A stretch of 64,000 nucleotides of DNA from Paenibacillus sp. FSL H7-0331 (GCF_001956045.1 NZ_MRTH01000005.1:62001-126000); one strand, 5' to 3'; shown: positions 52,242-61,892, numbered from the stretch's first letter. The notes: generated by a model from the letters alone, not told the origin. Made by a program: numbers and translations.

Positions 52242-54107
52242 ATGAGTACGATTCGACTTACTATGGCTCAAGCCCTGCTTCGTTTTTTGGATAAGCAATA
52301 CATTTCGCAGGATGGTGAAGAAACCAAGCTTTTTAAAGGAGTTATGGGTATTTTTGGTCACGGCAATGTGACGGGTCTTGGAGAAGCGCTGGAGCGGAGT
52401 GCAGGCGACCTTGTCTTTATTCAAGGGAAAAATGAACAGGGGATGGTCCACGCCGCCGCTGCCTATGCCAAGCAAATGAATCGCAAACAAATATTTGCTT
52501 GCACGAGCTCGATTGGTCCCGGGGCTCTGAACATGGTTACTGCTGCGGCAACGGCAACAGTCAATCGCATACCTGTGCTGCTGCTGCCAGGAGATAATTT
52601 TGCAACCAGACAACCGGATCCGGTGCTTCAACAGCTTGAGGTACAGGGAGATTATACCATATCCGCTACGGATGCATTCAAGACAGTCAGCAAGTATTGG
52701 GATCGTATCGTGAGACCCGAGCAATTGTTGACAGCAGCGGTTCAGGCTGTTCGCGTGCTCACCGATCCTGCAGAAACAGGTGCAGTCACACTGGCTCTAC
52801 CTCAGGATGTCCAGGCAGAAGCTTATGATTATCCACTTTCGTTTTTTGAAAAAAAGGTACACTTTATTGACCGTCGTCCACCGGCCTCAGATTCATTGAA
52901 TAGAGCTTTGGAGCTTATGAAGGGCAAAAAGAGACCGTTGATCGTTGCAGGTGGGGGTGTGCTGTATGCGTCCGCTACAAAGGAGCTGGCTGCATTTGCT
53001 GAAGCCTTCGGTATTCCGGTTGCAGAGACACAAGCTGGGAAAAGCTCGCTGCCGTGGAATCATCCTTTGAATGTTGGAGCGATCGGGGTAACAGGAGCAC
53101 TTGCCGCAAATCTGCTTGCCAAGGATGCGGATCTGATCATTGGTGTAGGAACTCGCTATTCGGATTTTACAACGGCGTCCAAATCAGCATTTGCGCATCC
53201 TGATGTACAGTTTATCAATATCAACATCAATGGATTCGATTCGGCAAAGCTCGGTGGAGCGTCAGTTACAGGGGATGCACGAGAGTCGTTGAAAGCGCTT
53301 CAGGAAAAACTCGCTGACGTGCATTATGAGAATGGCTATGGCACTTCTGAAATTGCGGACTTGAAGGAGCGCTGGGACAGCGAGGTTGATCGATTGTATG
53401 CAGCCCAGCATGAAGACGGATTATCCCAAACTCGTGCACTTGGAGTCATTAATGAGACGTTGGATGCCTCGTCGGTTATTGTGTGTGCGGCGGGCAGTCT
53501 TCCCGGAGATTTACATCGGCTGTGGAGAACGCTGGAGCCAAAAACTTACCATATGGAATACGGATTTTCGTGCATGGGGTATGAGATTGCTGGTGCTTTT
53601 GGAGCTGCACTTGCCGAGCCGGAGCGTGAGGTGTACGCAGTTGTGGGAGACGGCAGCTATTTGATGATGCATTCCGAGCTCGTTACTAGCCTGCAGGAAG
53701 GTCGCAAAATTACGATTTTGCTGTTCGATAACCACGGCTTCCAGTGTATTCATAATTTGCAAAGAGGTCATGGAAGCGACGGCTTCGGTAATGAATTCCG
53801 TTATCGCTCCGAGACTACAGGTCGTTTAACCGGTAATGTGATGCCGATCGATTTTGCTGCACATGCGCGTGCCTTGGGAGCAAAAGCGTACAAAGCGAAT
53901 ACTGCCGAGGAGCTGCAAGCCGCGCTGCTGCAAGCCAAGGAAGAGACGATTACGACATTGATTGAAATTCCGGTTGTCGCTGGAACGAATACGGATGGTT
54001 ACGAATCGTGGTGGAATGTGGGCGTGCCCGAGGTTTCGGTCAGTGATAAAGTGCTTGCCGCACATCAGGAAATGAAATCCCGTATTCAGGCGGTGAAGCT
54101 GATTTAA
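52242..54107 (+). CDS. iolD: 3D-(3,5/4)-trihydroxycyclohexane-1,2-dione hydrolase
   Basis: A 621-residue thiamine-diphosphate enzyme opening the ring of diketo-inositol in myo-inositol catabolism, giving 5-deoxy-D-glucuronate. N-terminal IFGHGNVTGLGEAL, the ThDP-domain block VVGDGSYLMMHSEL with LLFDNHGFQCI (Mg/ThDP motif GDGSY...N) and the C-terminal NTDGYESWWNVGVPEVS are typical of IolD. GAAGGGAG lies before the ATG. It is the first gene of a seven-gene operon. Confidence 0.95.
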   Translation: MSTIRLTMAQALLRFLDKQYISQDGEETKLFKGVMGIFGHGNVTGLGEALERSAGDLVFIQGKNEQGMVHAAAAYAKQMNRKQIFACTSSIGPGALNMVTAAATATVNRIPVLLLPGDNFATRQPDPVLQQLEVQGDYTISATDAFKTVSKYWDRIVRPEQLLTAAVQAVRVLTDPAETGAVTLALPQDVQAEAYDYPLSFFEKKVHFIDRRPPASDSLNRALELMKGKKRPLIVAGGGVLYASATKELAAFAEAFGIPVAETQAGKSSLPWNHPLNVGAIGVTGALAANLLAKDADLIIGVGTRYSDFTTASKSAFAHPDVQFINININGFDSAKLGGASVTGDARESLKALQEKLADVHYENGYGTSEIADLKERWDSEVDRLYAAQHEDGLSQTRALGVINETLDASSVIVCAAGSLPGDLHRLWRTLEPKTYHMEYGFSCMGYEIAGAFGAALAEPEREVYAVVGDGSYLMMHSELVTSLQEGRKITILLFDNHGFQCIHNLQRGHGSDGFGNEFRYRSETTGRLTGNVMPIDFAAHARALGAKAYKANTAEELQAALLQAKEETITTLIEIPVVAGTNTDGYESWWNVGVPEVSVSDKVLAAHQEMKSRIQAVKLI

Positions 54108-54167
54108 TATTAAAAGTTTATGGAATGCATGGTCATCTAATCGGATTCATAAAAGGAGAGTTTGTGC

Positions 54168-55070
54168 ATGCTGGAACTGCCATTTAAGCTGGGCATCCAT
54201 CCGATCAATTGGGTAGGCGAGGACGTTAAGGAGCACGGTGACGATACGACCTATGAGCAAATTCTGGATGATATTCAGGGTCTGGGTCTGACAGGAACGG
54301 AAATGGGTCGCAAGTACCCGACAGATCCGGGGATTTTGCAGGAGGAGCTGTCCAAGCGGGGCATTCAGCTCGTGTCACAGTGGAAATCGGTGCTGTTTTC
54401 TGATCCGGCATACCGGGAAGCGGAATTGGCCGCTTACCGTAAGCATGTGGAATTTTTGCATGGAATGGGCAGTACAGTGATCAGCACCTGCGAGGTTGGA
54501 GGCTCATTGCACTTTGACCCACGCCGAACACCGAACGAAAAAGAGGTGCTGCGGCTGGATGAAGCAGGCTGGCAGAGCCTCGCCGAAGGCTTGAATGCAG
54601 CTGGCGCCATTGCTCAGGAGTATGGTTTAAAGCTGACCTATCATCATCACGGCGGAACCGCAGTGGAAAGTCCGGAAGAAATCGATCGATTGCTGGAGCT
54701 GACCGATCCTACTAGGGTATATCTGCTCTATGATACGGGTCATGCTTATTACGGAGGCGCTGATCCCCTGCAGGTTCTGCTCAAGCACTATGACCGTATT
54801 GCGTATATTCATTTCAAGGATATTCGCCAGGAGGTGCTGGATGAGGCGCGTGCCGAACAAGTCGATTTTGTTACGTGTATTCGTAAAGGCGTGTTTACCG
54901 TTCCGGGTGACGGATGTCTTGAATTTGGACCGATTTTAAATGAGCTGCTGACACGTGGTTACGATGGATGGGCGATGCTTGAAGGTGAGCAGGACCCGGC
55001 AATACATCCCGCATATGAGTATGCCAAAAAAGCATTGGAGCATATGGAGTCCTTGATCATAAAAAAATGA
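54168..55070 (+). CDS. iolE: Inosose dehydratase
   Basis: A 300-residue TIM-barrel enzyme of the sugar-isomerase/AP-endonuclease fold, removing water from 2-keto-myo-inositol. Recognised by the start KLGIHPINWVGED, by GTEMGRKYP and by the metal-ligand stretches TYHHHGGTAVE, LYDTGHAYYGG and IHFKDIR. ATG 54168 is chosen because AAAGGAGAG lies about 8 nt upstream; a TTG at 54162 is unused. Follows iolD by 60 nt. Confidence 0.93.
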   Translation: MLELPFKLGIHPINWVGEDVKEHGDDTTYEQILDDIQGLGLTGTEMGRKYPTDPGILQEELSKRGIQLVSQWKSVLFSDPAYREAELAAYRKHVEFLHGMGSTVISTCEVGGSLHFDPRRTPNEKEVLRLDEAGWQSLAEGLNAAGAIAQEYGLKLTYHHHGGTAVESPEEIDRLLELTDPTRVYLLYDTGHAYYGGADPLQVLLKHYDRIAYIHFKDIRQEVLDEARAEQVDFVTCIRKGVFTVPGDGCLEFGPILNELLTRGYDGWAMLEGEQDPAIHPAYEYAKKALEHMESLIIKK

Positions 55071-55168
55071 TAATAAGCCAAAAGCCAGTAAGCATAAAAA
55101 GAATTAGAATCAAGCCAATAAGAAAGCTAGTGCTGAAAACAATAACCAGGAAAGAAGGTAATCAAGCT

Positions 55169-56179
55169 ATGACCTATGTTACGTTTCCAACCGGAAAATC
55201 ACTGGATTTTACAGCAATCGGGCGGCTGTGTATCGATTTGAATGCTAACGAAATTAATCGACCAATGGAAGAAACAATGACTTTCACCAAGTATGTGGGG
55301 GGCTCTCCGGCTAACATTACGATTGGGATGTCGCGATTCGGGTTAAAAACCGCATTTATCGGAAAAATTGCCGATGATCAAATGGGACGGTTTATTGCGG
55401 ATTACTTGCAGAAGAATCATATTGACACCACGAACGTTGTGACGGACCATACGGGTGCGGTGACGGGGCTTGCTTTTACAGAAATCAAAAGCCCGACAGA
55501 ATGCAGCATTTTGATGTATCGCGATAATGCAGCTGATTTGCGGTTGACTGCCGAAGAGGTTCAGGAAGATATCATCGCACAGGCGAAGGTGCTGCTGATC
55601 TCAGGAACGGCACTTGCTCAAAGTCCATCGCGAGAGGCTGTATTCCAGGCGCTGCAGTATGCCAAAAAACACGGTGCGGTCATCGTATTCGATCTGGATT
55701 ATCGCCCTTACACATGGGTGTCGCCTGAAGAAACAGCCGCTTATTACAATTTGGCAGCAGAGAAATGCGACATTATTCTTGGTACTCGTGAAGAGTTTGA
55801 TATGATGGAGCGATTTGAGGCCAATCCGGAGCATAGCGATAATGTGACTGCATCCAAATGGTTTGATTACTCAGCCAAGATCGTGATCATCAAGCACGGT
55901 AAGGACGGTTCGATTGCGTATACGAAGGACGGCGAAGGACACCGTGCACAGAGCTTTCCAGCCAAGGTAGTCAAAACGTTCGGTGCCGGCGACTCTTATG
56001 CGGCAGGCTTTTTATATGGCGTTATGCAAGGATGGACACTCGAAAAAAGCATGGAATTCGGCAGCGCGGCTGCGTGTATCGTTATTTCCAGCCACAGCTG
56101 CTCGGATGCGATGCCTTCGGCCGAAGCTGTGCATGATTATATCGAACGTTGCAACCGCGGCGAAATTACGGCATCTTAA
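55169..56179 (+). CDS. iolC: 5-dehydro-2-deoxygluconokinase
   Basis: A 336-residue PfkB-family kinase phosphorylating 5-dehydro-2-deoxy-D-gluconate. Motifs: YVGGSPANITIGMSRFG near residue 40 and KTFGAGDSYAAGFLYG (catalytic GAGD) near the C-terminus. The frame is open 34 codons further upstream to 55067, inside the iolE end, but the basic segment there is not family-like and AAGAAGG lies just before ATG 55169, so this start is preferred. Confidence 0.94.
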   Translation: MTYVTFPTGKSLDFTAIGRLCIDLNANEINRPMEETMTFTKYVGGSPANITIGMSRFGLKTAFIGKIADDQMGRFIADYLQKNHIDTTNVVTDHTGAVTGLAFTEIKSPTECSILMYRDNAADLRLTAEEVQEDIIAQAKVLLISGTALAQSPSREAVFQALQYAKKHGAVIVFDLDYRPYTWVSPEETAAYYNLAAEKCDIILGTREEFDMMERFEANPEHSDNVTASKWFDYSAKIVIIKHGKDGSIAYTKDGEGHRAQSFPAKVVKTFGAGDSYAAGFLYGVMQGWTLEKSMEFGSAAACIVISSHSCSDAMPSAEAVHDYIERCNRGEITAS

Positions 56180-56209
56180 GCTTTAATATCAGAGGGGAGA
56201 ACAACTAAC

Positions 56210-57655
56210 ATGGCACAAACTTTAAAAAACTGGATCGGCGGCGCATGGGTCGAGTCCGTTTCCACACAAAGCGAGCCCGTCTACAATCCGGCAACAGAAG
56301 AAATATTGGCATATGTTCCACTTTCTACTTTGGAGGATGTGGACCTAGCGGTACAAACGGCAAAAGAAGCTTTTAAAACGTGGAGCCGCACACCGGTTCC
56401 TCGCCGGGCACGCGTTCTGTTCAAATACCAGCAGCTGCTGGTCGAGCATTGGGAGGAGCTGGCTGCTCTCGTCACAGAGGAAAACGGTAAAAGCTACAAC
56501 GAGGCTTATGGCGAGGTACAGCGTGGTATTGAATGCGTGGAGTTTGCAGCCGGTGCTCCGAACCTGATGATGGGTAAGCAGCTTCCGGATATTGCCTCCA
56601 ACCTGGAATCGGGTATGTACCGCTATCCTGTAGGTGTCGTTGGCGGAATTACGCCGTTTAACTTTCCGATGATGGTTCCCTGCTGGATGTTTCCACTTGC
56701 GATCGCTTGCGGTAATACGTTCATCCTGAAGCCATCCGAGCGTACGCCGCTGCTTGCGAATCGATTGGCAGAGCTGTTTAAGGAAGCTGGCTTGCCTGAT
56801 GGTGTATTCAATATTGTTCACGGCGCACGTGATGTAGTTAATGGGGTGCTGACGCATAAGGATATTCGCGCGATCTCGTTCGTAGGCTCACAGCCGGTAG
56901 CCGAGTACGTGTACAAAACTGCCTCTGCCCATGGCAAACGCGTACAAGCGTTGGCTGGCGCAAAAAATCACTCGATTGTGATGCCTGACGCAGATCTGGA
57001 TGGTTCGGTTAAAGAAATTATTAATGCTGCTTTTGGTTCGGCGGGAGAGCGCTGCATGGCCTGCTCTGTCGTCGTAGCCGTCGGTGAGATTGGTGATACA
57101 TTGGTGAATAAGCTCGTCGAGGCTGCTAATCAGCTTACGATTGGCAATGGGATGAACGACGGTGTGTTCCTCGGTCCCGTGATTCGCGGACCTCATAAGG
57201 AGCGTACCTTATCCTATATTGAAACTGGCGAAAATGAAGGCGCGCTGCTCATTCGTGATGGCCGTAAGGACGAGGCTGCAAGCGGCAAAGGCTATTTTGT
57301 CGGGCCGACGATTTTTGATCAGGTGACGAGCGAGATGAAAATTTGGGAGGATGAAATTTTTGCTCCTGTATTGTCTATTGTCAGAGTCGCTACGCTTGCG
57401 GAAGCTGTAGAATTGGCTAATCGCTCAGAGCTGGGCAATGGCGCCTGCCTGTTTACGAAAAGCGGCAGCAATGCTAGACAGTTCCGTGAAACGATCGAAT
57501 CCGGTATGCTGGGCATCAATCTGGGTGTGCCTGCACCGATGGCTTTCTTCCCGTTCTCGGGTTGGAAAAATTCGTTTTATGGCGATCTTCACGCCAACGG
57601 TACAGATGGAGTGGAGTTTTATACACGCAAGAAAATGGTTACTGCCCGTTGGTAA
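56210..57655 (+). CDS. iolA: Malonate-semialdehyde dehydrogenase (acylating)
   Basis: A 481-residue aldehyde dehydrogenase that makes acetyl-CoA from malonate semialdehyde with NAD+ and CoA. It has [20 protein letters not shown], the methylmalonate-semialdehyde dehydrogenase signature, [13 protein letters not shown] and the active-site region GERCMACS with the catalytic cysteine, plus [10 protein letters not shown]. It belongs to the iol operon, 30 nt after iolC. Confidence 0.95.
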   Translation: MAQTLKNWIGGAWVESVSTQSEPVYNPATEEILAYVPLSTLEDVDLAVQTAKEAFKTWSRTPVPRRARVLFKYQQLLVEHWEELAALVTEENGKSYNEAYGEVQRGIECVEFAAGAPNLMMGKQLPDIASNLESGMYRYPVGVVGGITPFNFPMMVPCWMFPLAIACGNTFILKPSERTPLLANRLAELFKEAGLPDGVFNIVHGARDVVNGVLTHKDIRAISFVGSQPVAEYVYKTASAHGKRVQALAGAKNHSIVMPDADLDGSVKEIINAAFGSAGERCMACSVVVAVGEIGDTLVNKLVEAANQLTIGNGMNDGVFLGPVIRGPHKERTLSYIETGENEGALLIRDGRKDEAASGKGYFVGPTIFDQVTSEMKIWEDEIFAPVLSIVRVATLAEAVELANRSELGNGACLFTKSGSNARQFRETIESGMLGINLGVPAPMAFFPFSGWKNSFYGDLHANGTDGVEFYTRKKMVTARW

Positions 57656-57795
57656 CAGCTATCCGATAAGCGGTGTGAACAGGTGGAACCTCGCGTAGAA
57701 GCCTGTTCGCCTCGTCAAGTCGGTATAATAACTATTATGGCACAGATGTTTGACAGCAAAAGTTGAAGCAAGCTTTACCGAAGGAGTTGATTCAT

Positions 57796-58674
57796 ATGAC
57801 ATTGGTTTCCATGAAAACGATGCTGCTGCAGGCATTGGAAGGACAATATGCGGTGGGGCAGTTTAATTTAAATAATTTGGAGTTTACTCAGTCCATTCTG
57901 CAGGCAGCTCAAGCGGAGCGTGCACCTGTTATTCTGGGTGTCAGCGAGGCTTATATTCCTTATATGGGCGGTCTTCCCTGCATTGCAGGTATGGTCAAAG
58001 CGCTGATCGAGCATTATGATATCACCGTTCCTGTAGCGCTTCATCTGGATCACGGTTCCACCTATGATCTTTGCATCCGGGCGCTTCATGCAGGCTTTAC
58101 CTCAGTCATGATTGATGCCTCACATCATACGCTCGAGCACAATATCGATGTTACTCAGCGGGTTACGCAGGCAGCACATGCACTTGGTGCTACGGTAGAA
58201 GCGGAGCTTGGACGGATTACCGGCCGCGAGGACGATCTTGTGGTTGATGATGCCGATGGGATGTATGCCGTACCTGAGGATTGCGTGGAGCTTGTTCGCG
58301 CTACGGGAATTGATTGTTTGGCGCCAGCACTTGGCTCTGTGCATGGTCCTTATCGCGGCCAGCCGAAGCTTGGCTTTGAACGAATGGGGCAAATACAAAA
58401 GCTGACCGGATTGCCTCTCGTACTACATGGGGGAAGCGGTTTACCGGATGAGGAAATTCGTCAGGCCATTGCACTTGGAACGAGTAAAATCAATGTGAAT
58501 ACGGATAACCAAATGGCCTGCACAGAGGCGATTCGCAGCTTCCTGAACGACAATCCAGCTGCTTATGATCCGCGTAATTACCTGATACCGGCGAAAGCAG
58601 CCATTCAGGCAAAGGTACAAGAAAAGATTCGTTTATTCGGAAGTTCAGGTAAAGCGGGAGGGAGTGCATCATGA
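57796..58674 (+). CDS. iolJ: 6-phospho-5-dehydro-2-deoxy-D-gluconate aldolase
   Basis: A 292-residue class II aldolase splitting the substrate to DHAP and malonate semialdehyde. Zinc ligands are seen in VALHLDHGSTYDLC, VEAELGRITGRED and VLHGGSGLPDEE. The frame begins at 57763, but AAGGAG lies 8 nt before ATG 57796 and the homologous N-terminus is there. Stop overlaps the iolG start by 4 nt (ATGA). Confidence 0.93.
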   Translation: MTLVSMKTMLLQALEGQYAVGQFNLNNLEFTQSILQAAQAERAPVILGVSEAYIPYMGGLPCIAGMVKALIEHYDITVPVALHLDHGSTYDLCIRALHAGFTSVMIDASHHTLEHNIDVTQRVTQAAHALGATVEAELGRITGREDDLVVDDADGMYAVPEDCVELVRATGIDCLAPALGSVHGPYRGQPKLGFERMGQIQKLTGLPLVLHGGSGLPDEEIRQAIALGTSKINVNTDNQMACTEAIRSFLNDNPAAYDPRNYLIPAKAAIQAKVQEKIRLFGSSGKAGGSAS

Positions 58675-59714
58675 AGAAAATCAGAATCGGGATCATTGGC
58701 GCAGGGCGTATTGGCAAAATTCATGCCGATAATTTGCTGAGGCTGCCAGAAACGGAAATTGTAGCTGTAAGCGACTTGTTCGCTGGCCCCGAGCTGCAAG
58801 CTTGGGCTAGCGAGAGAGGAATCGCTATTGTCACTACCGATAGCAATGAGGTCATTGCTAATCCGGAGATTGACGCGATATTTATTTGCTCCTCGACCGA
58901 TACGCATGTACCGCTGATTAAGCAGGCAGCCGAGGCTGGCAAGCATATTTTTTGCGAAAAACCGGTGAGTATGGACATTCGACAAACGGAGGAAGCGCTC
59001 GAAGCTGTACGCAAAGCTGGAGTGAAGCTGCAAATCGGCTTTAATCGCCGTTTCGACCACAATTTCAAGCGTGTTCGTGAGCATGTGCAGGGAGGTTTGA
59101 TCGGTGAGCCGCATATCGTGAAAATTACTTCGCGCGATCCGAATCCGCCGCATCCGGACTATATTAAGGTGTCTGGCGGGATTTTCATGGATATGATGAT
59201 TCATGACTTTGATATGGCCCGTTTTCTGTCGGGTAGTGAGGTTGAGGAAGTACATGCGATAGGTAACGTGTTAATCAATCCTGTGTTTGCCGAGCATGGC
59301 GATGTGGATACGGCTATTGTTACACTTCGTTTTGCGAATGGAGCACTCGGCGTTATCGACAACAGCCGCCAAGCCGTATACGGGTATGATCAGCGGGTTG
59401 AGGTATTTGGATCCAAAGGCAGCACAGCGGCCTCCAACGACCATCCCACTACAGTAGAAATCAGTACGGTGGATGGTATTACACGCGACAAACCGCTGCA
59501 TTTTTTCCTGGAACGCTATAACGCCGCTTATGTGGAAGAGACACAAATGTTCATTGATTGTATCGTCAACGACAAGCCGCTGCCGGTTGAAGGCAATGAT
59601 GGCCTGCAGGCGGAGCGAATTGCATTAGCTGCCAAGCTGTCCAGTCAATTGGGCCGTCCCGTAAAGGTAAGTGAAGCGCTAAATCTGCTTATTCAGCCGT
59701 TGAGATCGGAATAA
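58671..59714 (+). CDS. iolG: myo-Inositol 2-dehydrogenase
   Basis: A 347-residue Gfo/Idh/MocA enzyme oxidising myo-inositol to 2-keto-inositol with NAD+. Fingerprint GIIGAGRIGKIHADNL, EKPVSMDI (Lys of the EKP motif) and GFNRRFDHNF are clear, as is GGIFMDMMIHDFDMARF with the catalytic Asp/His pair. It overlaps iolJ by 4 nt. Operon context makes the IolG assignment strong. Confidence 0.93.
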   Translation: MKKIRIGIIGAGRIGKIHADNLLRLPETEIVAVSDLFAGPELQAWASERGIAIVTTDSNEVIANPEIDAIFICSSTDTHVPLIKQAAEAGKHIFCEKPVSMDIRQTEEALEAVRKAGVKLQIGFNRRFDHNFKRVREHVQGGLIGEPHIVKITSRDPNPPHPDYIKVSGGIFMDMMIHDFDMARFLSGSEVEEVHAIGNVLINPVFAEHGDVDTAIVTLRFANGALGVIDNSRQAVYGYDQRVEVFGSKGSTAASNDHPTTVEISTVDGITRDKPLHFFLERYNAAYVEETQMFIDCIVNDKPLPVEGNDGLQAERIALAAKLSSQLGRPVKVSEALNLLIQPLRSE

Positions 59715-59726
59715 ATTGATATGATG

Positions 59727-59844
59727 CTTAGTAACGCTTACGAAGTAGTTTTCTAACGAAAACTTGAAGTTTATGCTTACGAAGTCAGCTTCCTACGGAA
59801 GCTTAGTAACGCTTACGAAGTAGTTTTCTAACGAAAACTTGAAG
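59727..59844 (+). repeat. Tandem array of three GCTTACGAAGT hairpin units before iolB
   Basis: Near-identical units at 59727-59769 and 59801-59844 (43 and 44 nt; one indel, AGTTTTC-TAAC-GAAAACT hairpin) enclose a different unit at about 59775-59803 with AGCTTCC-TAC-GGAAGCT. Each starts with GCTTACGAAGT. The last leads straight into the iolB ribosome binding site (AAGGAGG). Confidence 0.8.
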
Positions 59845-59856
59845 GAGGGATCCACC

Positions 59857-60669
59857 ATGTCCAAATTGATAGTTAAGCCGGAGCAGGCGCCTAACGCTGA
59901 AGGGACCGTTTTAACGGTTACACCTCAATCGGCCGGTTGGGAATATGTTGGTTTTGAAGTGCTGAAGCTGTCGGAGGGTCAGGTTGTGAAACGCGAAACC
60001 GGAGATCAGGAGGTATGCCTGGTACTGCTCAGTGGAAAAGCGGATGTAGCTACCCATAATGAGGCATGGCAGGGAATTGGGCAGCGGATGAGTGTATTTG
60101 AAAAGACACGACCTTATTCCGTATATGTGCCCAACGCTGATCATTACGAGGTTCGTGCATTGACTGCGGTAGAATTGGCGATATGCTCAGCACCAGGACA
60201 TGGCAATCATACGGCGCGTTTAATCGGACCTGATCAAGTAGGCGCAGAAACCCGTGGCTCTGGCAGCATGGAGCGGCAGATTCATAATATTTTGCCAGAG
60301 CAGGAGCCGGCCGATAGCTTGTTAGTCGTGGAGGTATTTACGCCAGGTGGTCATTGGTCGAGCTATCCACCACATAAGCATGACCGGGATGCACTTCCTG
60401 ATGAGTCACTGCTGGAGGAAACCTATTATTTCCATGTCCAGCCGGAGCAGGGCTTTGCGATCCAGCGTGTCTATACAGACGACCGTTCGCTAGATGAGAC
60501 TCTTGTTGTTCAAGACGGGCAGACGGTACTGGTGCCTAAAGGCTATCATCCGGTTTCTGCGCCTCCGGGCTATGAGGTTTATTACTTGAATGTAATGGCT
60601 GGACCCAACCGGATTTGGAAGTTTCATAATGATCCTGATCATGCATGGCTCATGCCTAAACCACGTTAA
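59857..60669 (+). CDS. iolB: 5-deoxy-glucuronate isomerase
   Basis: A 270-residue cupin enzyme converting 5-deoxy-D-glucuronate to 5-dehydro-2-deoxy-D-gluconate. The metal site is in HWSSYPPHKHDRD with the C-terminal QVLVPKGYHPVSAPPGY-like block. Start ATG 59857 with AAGGAGG at 8 nt; TTG 59839 is unused. It lies 142 nt after iolG, separated by the repeat array, unlike the tight spacing of the other iol genes. Confidence 0.92.
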   Translation: MSKLIVKPEQAPNAEGTVLTVTPQSAGWEYVGFEVLKLSEGQVVKRETGDQEVCLVLLSGKADVATHNEAWQGIGQRMSVFEKTRPYSVYVPNADHYEVRALTAVELAICSAPGHGNHTARLIGPDQVGAETRGSGSMERQIHNILPEQEPADSLLVVEVFTPGGHWSSYPPHKHDRDALPDESLLEETYYFHVQPEQGFAIQRVYTDDRSLDETLVVQDGQTVLVPKGYHPVSAPPGYEVYYLNVMAGPNRIWKFHNDPDHAWLMPKPR

Positions 60670-60717
60670 TTCTATACGTTGTTGAATATCAATATCACTG
60701 ATGATTCATCCCATGAA

Positions 60718-60761
60718 GCATCGCTGTGCAGCTTGCAGAAGCTGACAGTGATGCTTTTTTT
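60718..60761 (+). terminator. Terminator of the iol operon
   Basis: An imperfect stem begins GCATC (60718-60722) and ends GATGC (60750-60754), with a CAGCTT/AAGCTG inner part, and is followed by seven T. Confidence 0.88.
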
Positions 60762-60806
60762 GAACGATATTTAAGAAGATAGAAAGCACGATTGATCATG
60801 TTCCCA

Positions 60807-60874
60807 ATCACTCATCAAGACAGCAACCGATAAAGGAATCAAATCCTTTTACGGTTGCTGTCTTGATGAGTGAT
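60807..60874. repeat. Perfect 23-bp inverted repeat between iolB and yjcZ-like gene
   Basis: Arms at 60807-60829 and 60852-60874 are exact reverse complements. Inside, TAAAGGA (60831-60837) can pair with TCCTTT (60844-60849), so the hairpin may extend to about 30 bp with a small loop. There is no T run on either side, and it is separate from the iol terminator. Confidence 0.85.
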
Positions 60875-60893
60875 ATCATTTTACAGGTTCATG

Positions 60894-61019
60894 TTAGATG
60901 AATGTTCTCGAAATAATAACAAGCAGAATGAAGAGAACAAGAATAACACCTGTAGTAGTTCCCAAACCAAAGCCAGCACAACTACCGCAACCTACACCAA
61001 GACCAGCGCCATATCCCAT
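60894..61019 (-). CDS. yjcZ: YjcZ family small sporulation protein
   Basis: A 41-residue protein. The N-terminal glycine-rich MGYGAGLGVGCGSCAGFG is followed by a single hydrophobic segment GVILVLFILLVIISRTFI that runs to the C-terminus, which is the YjcZ/YczN pattern. ATG 61019 has AAGGGGG about 10 nt upstream; the longer frame to 61181 has no family match. Two cysteines in the glycine-rich part are extra to the basic pattern. It is probably forespore- or mother-cell-expressed. Confidence 0.82.
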   Translation of the reverse strand: MGYGAGLGVGCGSCAGFGLGTTTGVILVLFILLVIISRTFI

Positions 61020-61364
61020 AGTTCCAACCCCCTTCCATTTAACCTTCTGTATGTTATGTTGGTTAGCGGCTTGCGGATTGGACTCATGGAAAATGTGTGT
61101 TTGGTAGGGAGTAACAAGTCGTTCCATGGTTGATAGATTTACATAAGCTATGGTGTGGGAGACAACGCCAACGGCTCCCATACAATCCCATAGATTACTC
61201 CCAAAATAGACGGTTGCCTTTATGGGATCGTCTATTTCCTTATGGGCAGCCTAAACGCGTAGCTAGCATTCGGTGACTGAAAAGTTGTACACTGTGTAAA
61301 TAGTAGGAAACCATTTCTGTAATGAAGATGAGATCCATAATCAATAGATTGTAGAGGTGACAGT
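61020..61364. other. Intergenic region between yjcZ-like and bstA-like genes
   Basis: About 345 nt that hold the upstream regions of two divergent genes. One inverted repeat is visible, AAATAGACG (61204-61212) with CGTCTATTT (61229-61237), in the middle. No gene or clear promoter box was found. Confidence 0.45.
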
Positions 61365-61892
61365 ATGGACTTATGGTCTTATCCCTTGGGTACATTTAAA
61401 CCGGAGATGCATCCAACCTCAGAGCACCGTGCCATATGGATGGAGGACATCGCTCATATTCCCACAGCGCTTCGACTGACGGTGCAGAACCTCAATGCTG
61501 AGCAGCTGCTGGTACCTTATCGGCCTGGCGGCTGGAATACCCAACAGGTCGTGCATCATGTGGCCGATAACGATATGAATGCTTTTATTCGTTTTAAAAG
61601 AGCTTTAACAGAGGAAGCCCCTGTTGCAGGTTCTTATCGTGAGGAATTATGGGCTGAGTTAAGCGACTATCAAGAAGCGCCAATAGAAACGTCATTGATA
61701 CTGCTGGAGTCGCTTCATCAGCGATTTGTTGTCTTGCTTCGTTCATTATCACCGGAACAATTTCAGCGTACTTTTATAAGTCCGACTCATGGTATCATGA
61801 CGCTGGATATCGCAGCTCAAAGATACGCTTGGCATGGGCGGCATCATATCGCACAAATCGATTCACTCAAAGAACGTATGGGCTGGATATAA
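61365..61892 (+). CDS. bstA: YfiT/BstA-family DinB-fold protein (bacillithiol S-transferase-like)
   Basis: A 175-residue protein close to Bacillus subtilis YfiT. Motifs: the N-terminal YPLGTFKPEMHPTSEHRAIWMEDI, GGWNTQQVVHHVADNDMNAFIRFKRALTEE, and C-terminal YAWHGRHHIAQIDSLKERMGW. The histidines HH (about residue 65) and HxxHH (about 157) form the metal site of the DinB-like four-helix fold. YfiT-type proteins transfer bacillithiol to electrophiles. GAGGTG lies just ahead of the ATG. Single gene with its own terminator. Confidence 0.9.
   Translation: MDLWSYPLGTFKPEMHPTSEHRAIWMEDIAHIPTALRLTVQNLNAEQLLVPYRPGGWNTQQVVHHVADNDMNAFIRFKRALTEEAPVAGSYREELWAELSDYQEAPIETSLILLESLHQRFVVLLRSLSPEQFQRTFISPTHGIMTLDIAAQRYAWHGRHHIAQIDSLKERMGWI

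Noticed and set aside
55067..55168. N-terminal extension of IolC
   Set aside because: The 34 extra codons are basic and unlike PfkB kinases, while AAGAAGG sits just before ATG 55169.
60898..61107. Plus-strand 69-codon frame over the yjcZ-like gene
   Set aside because: It is antisense to a recognisable YjcZ protein and lacks a ribosome binding site.
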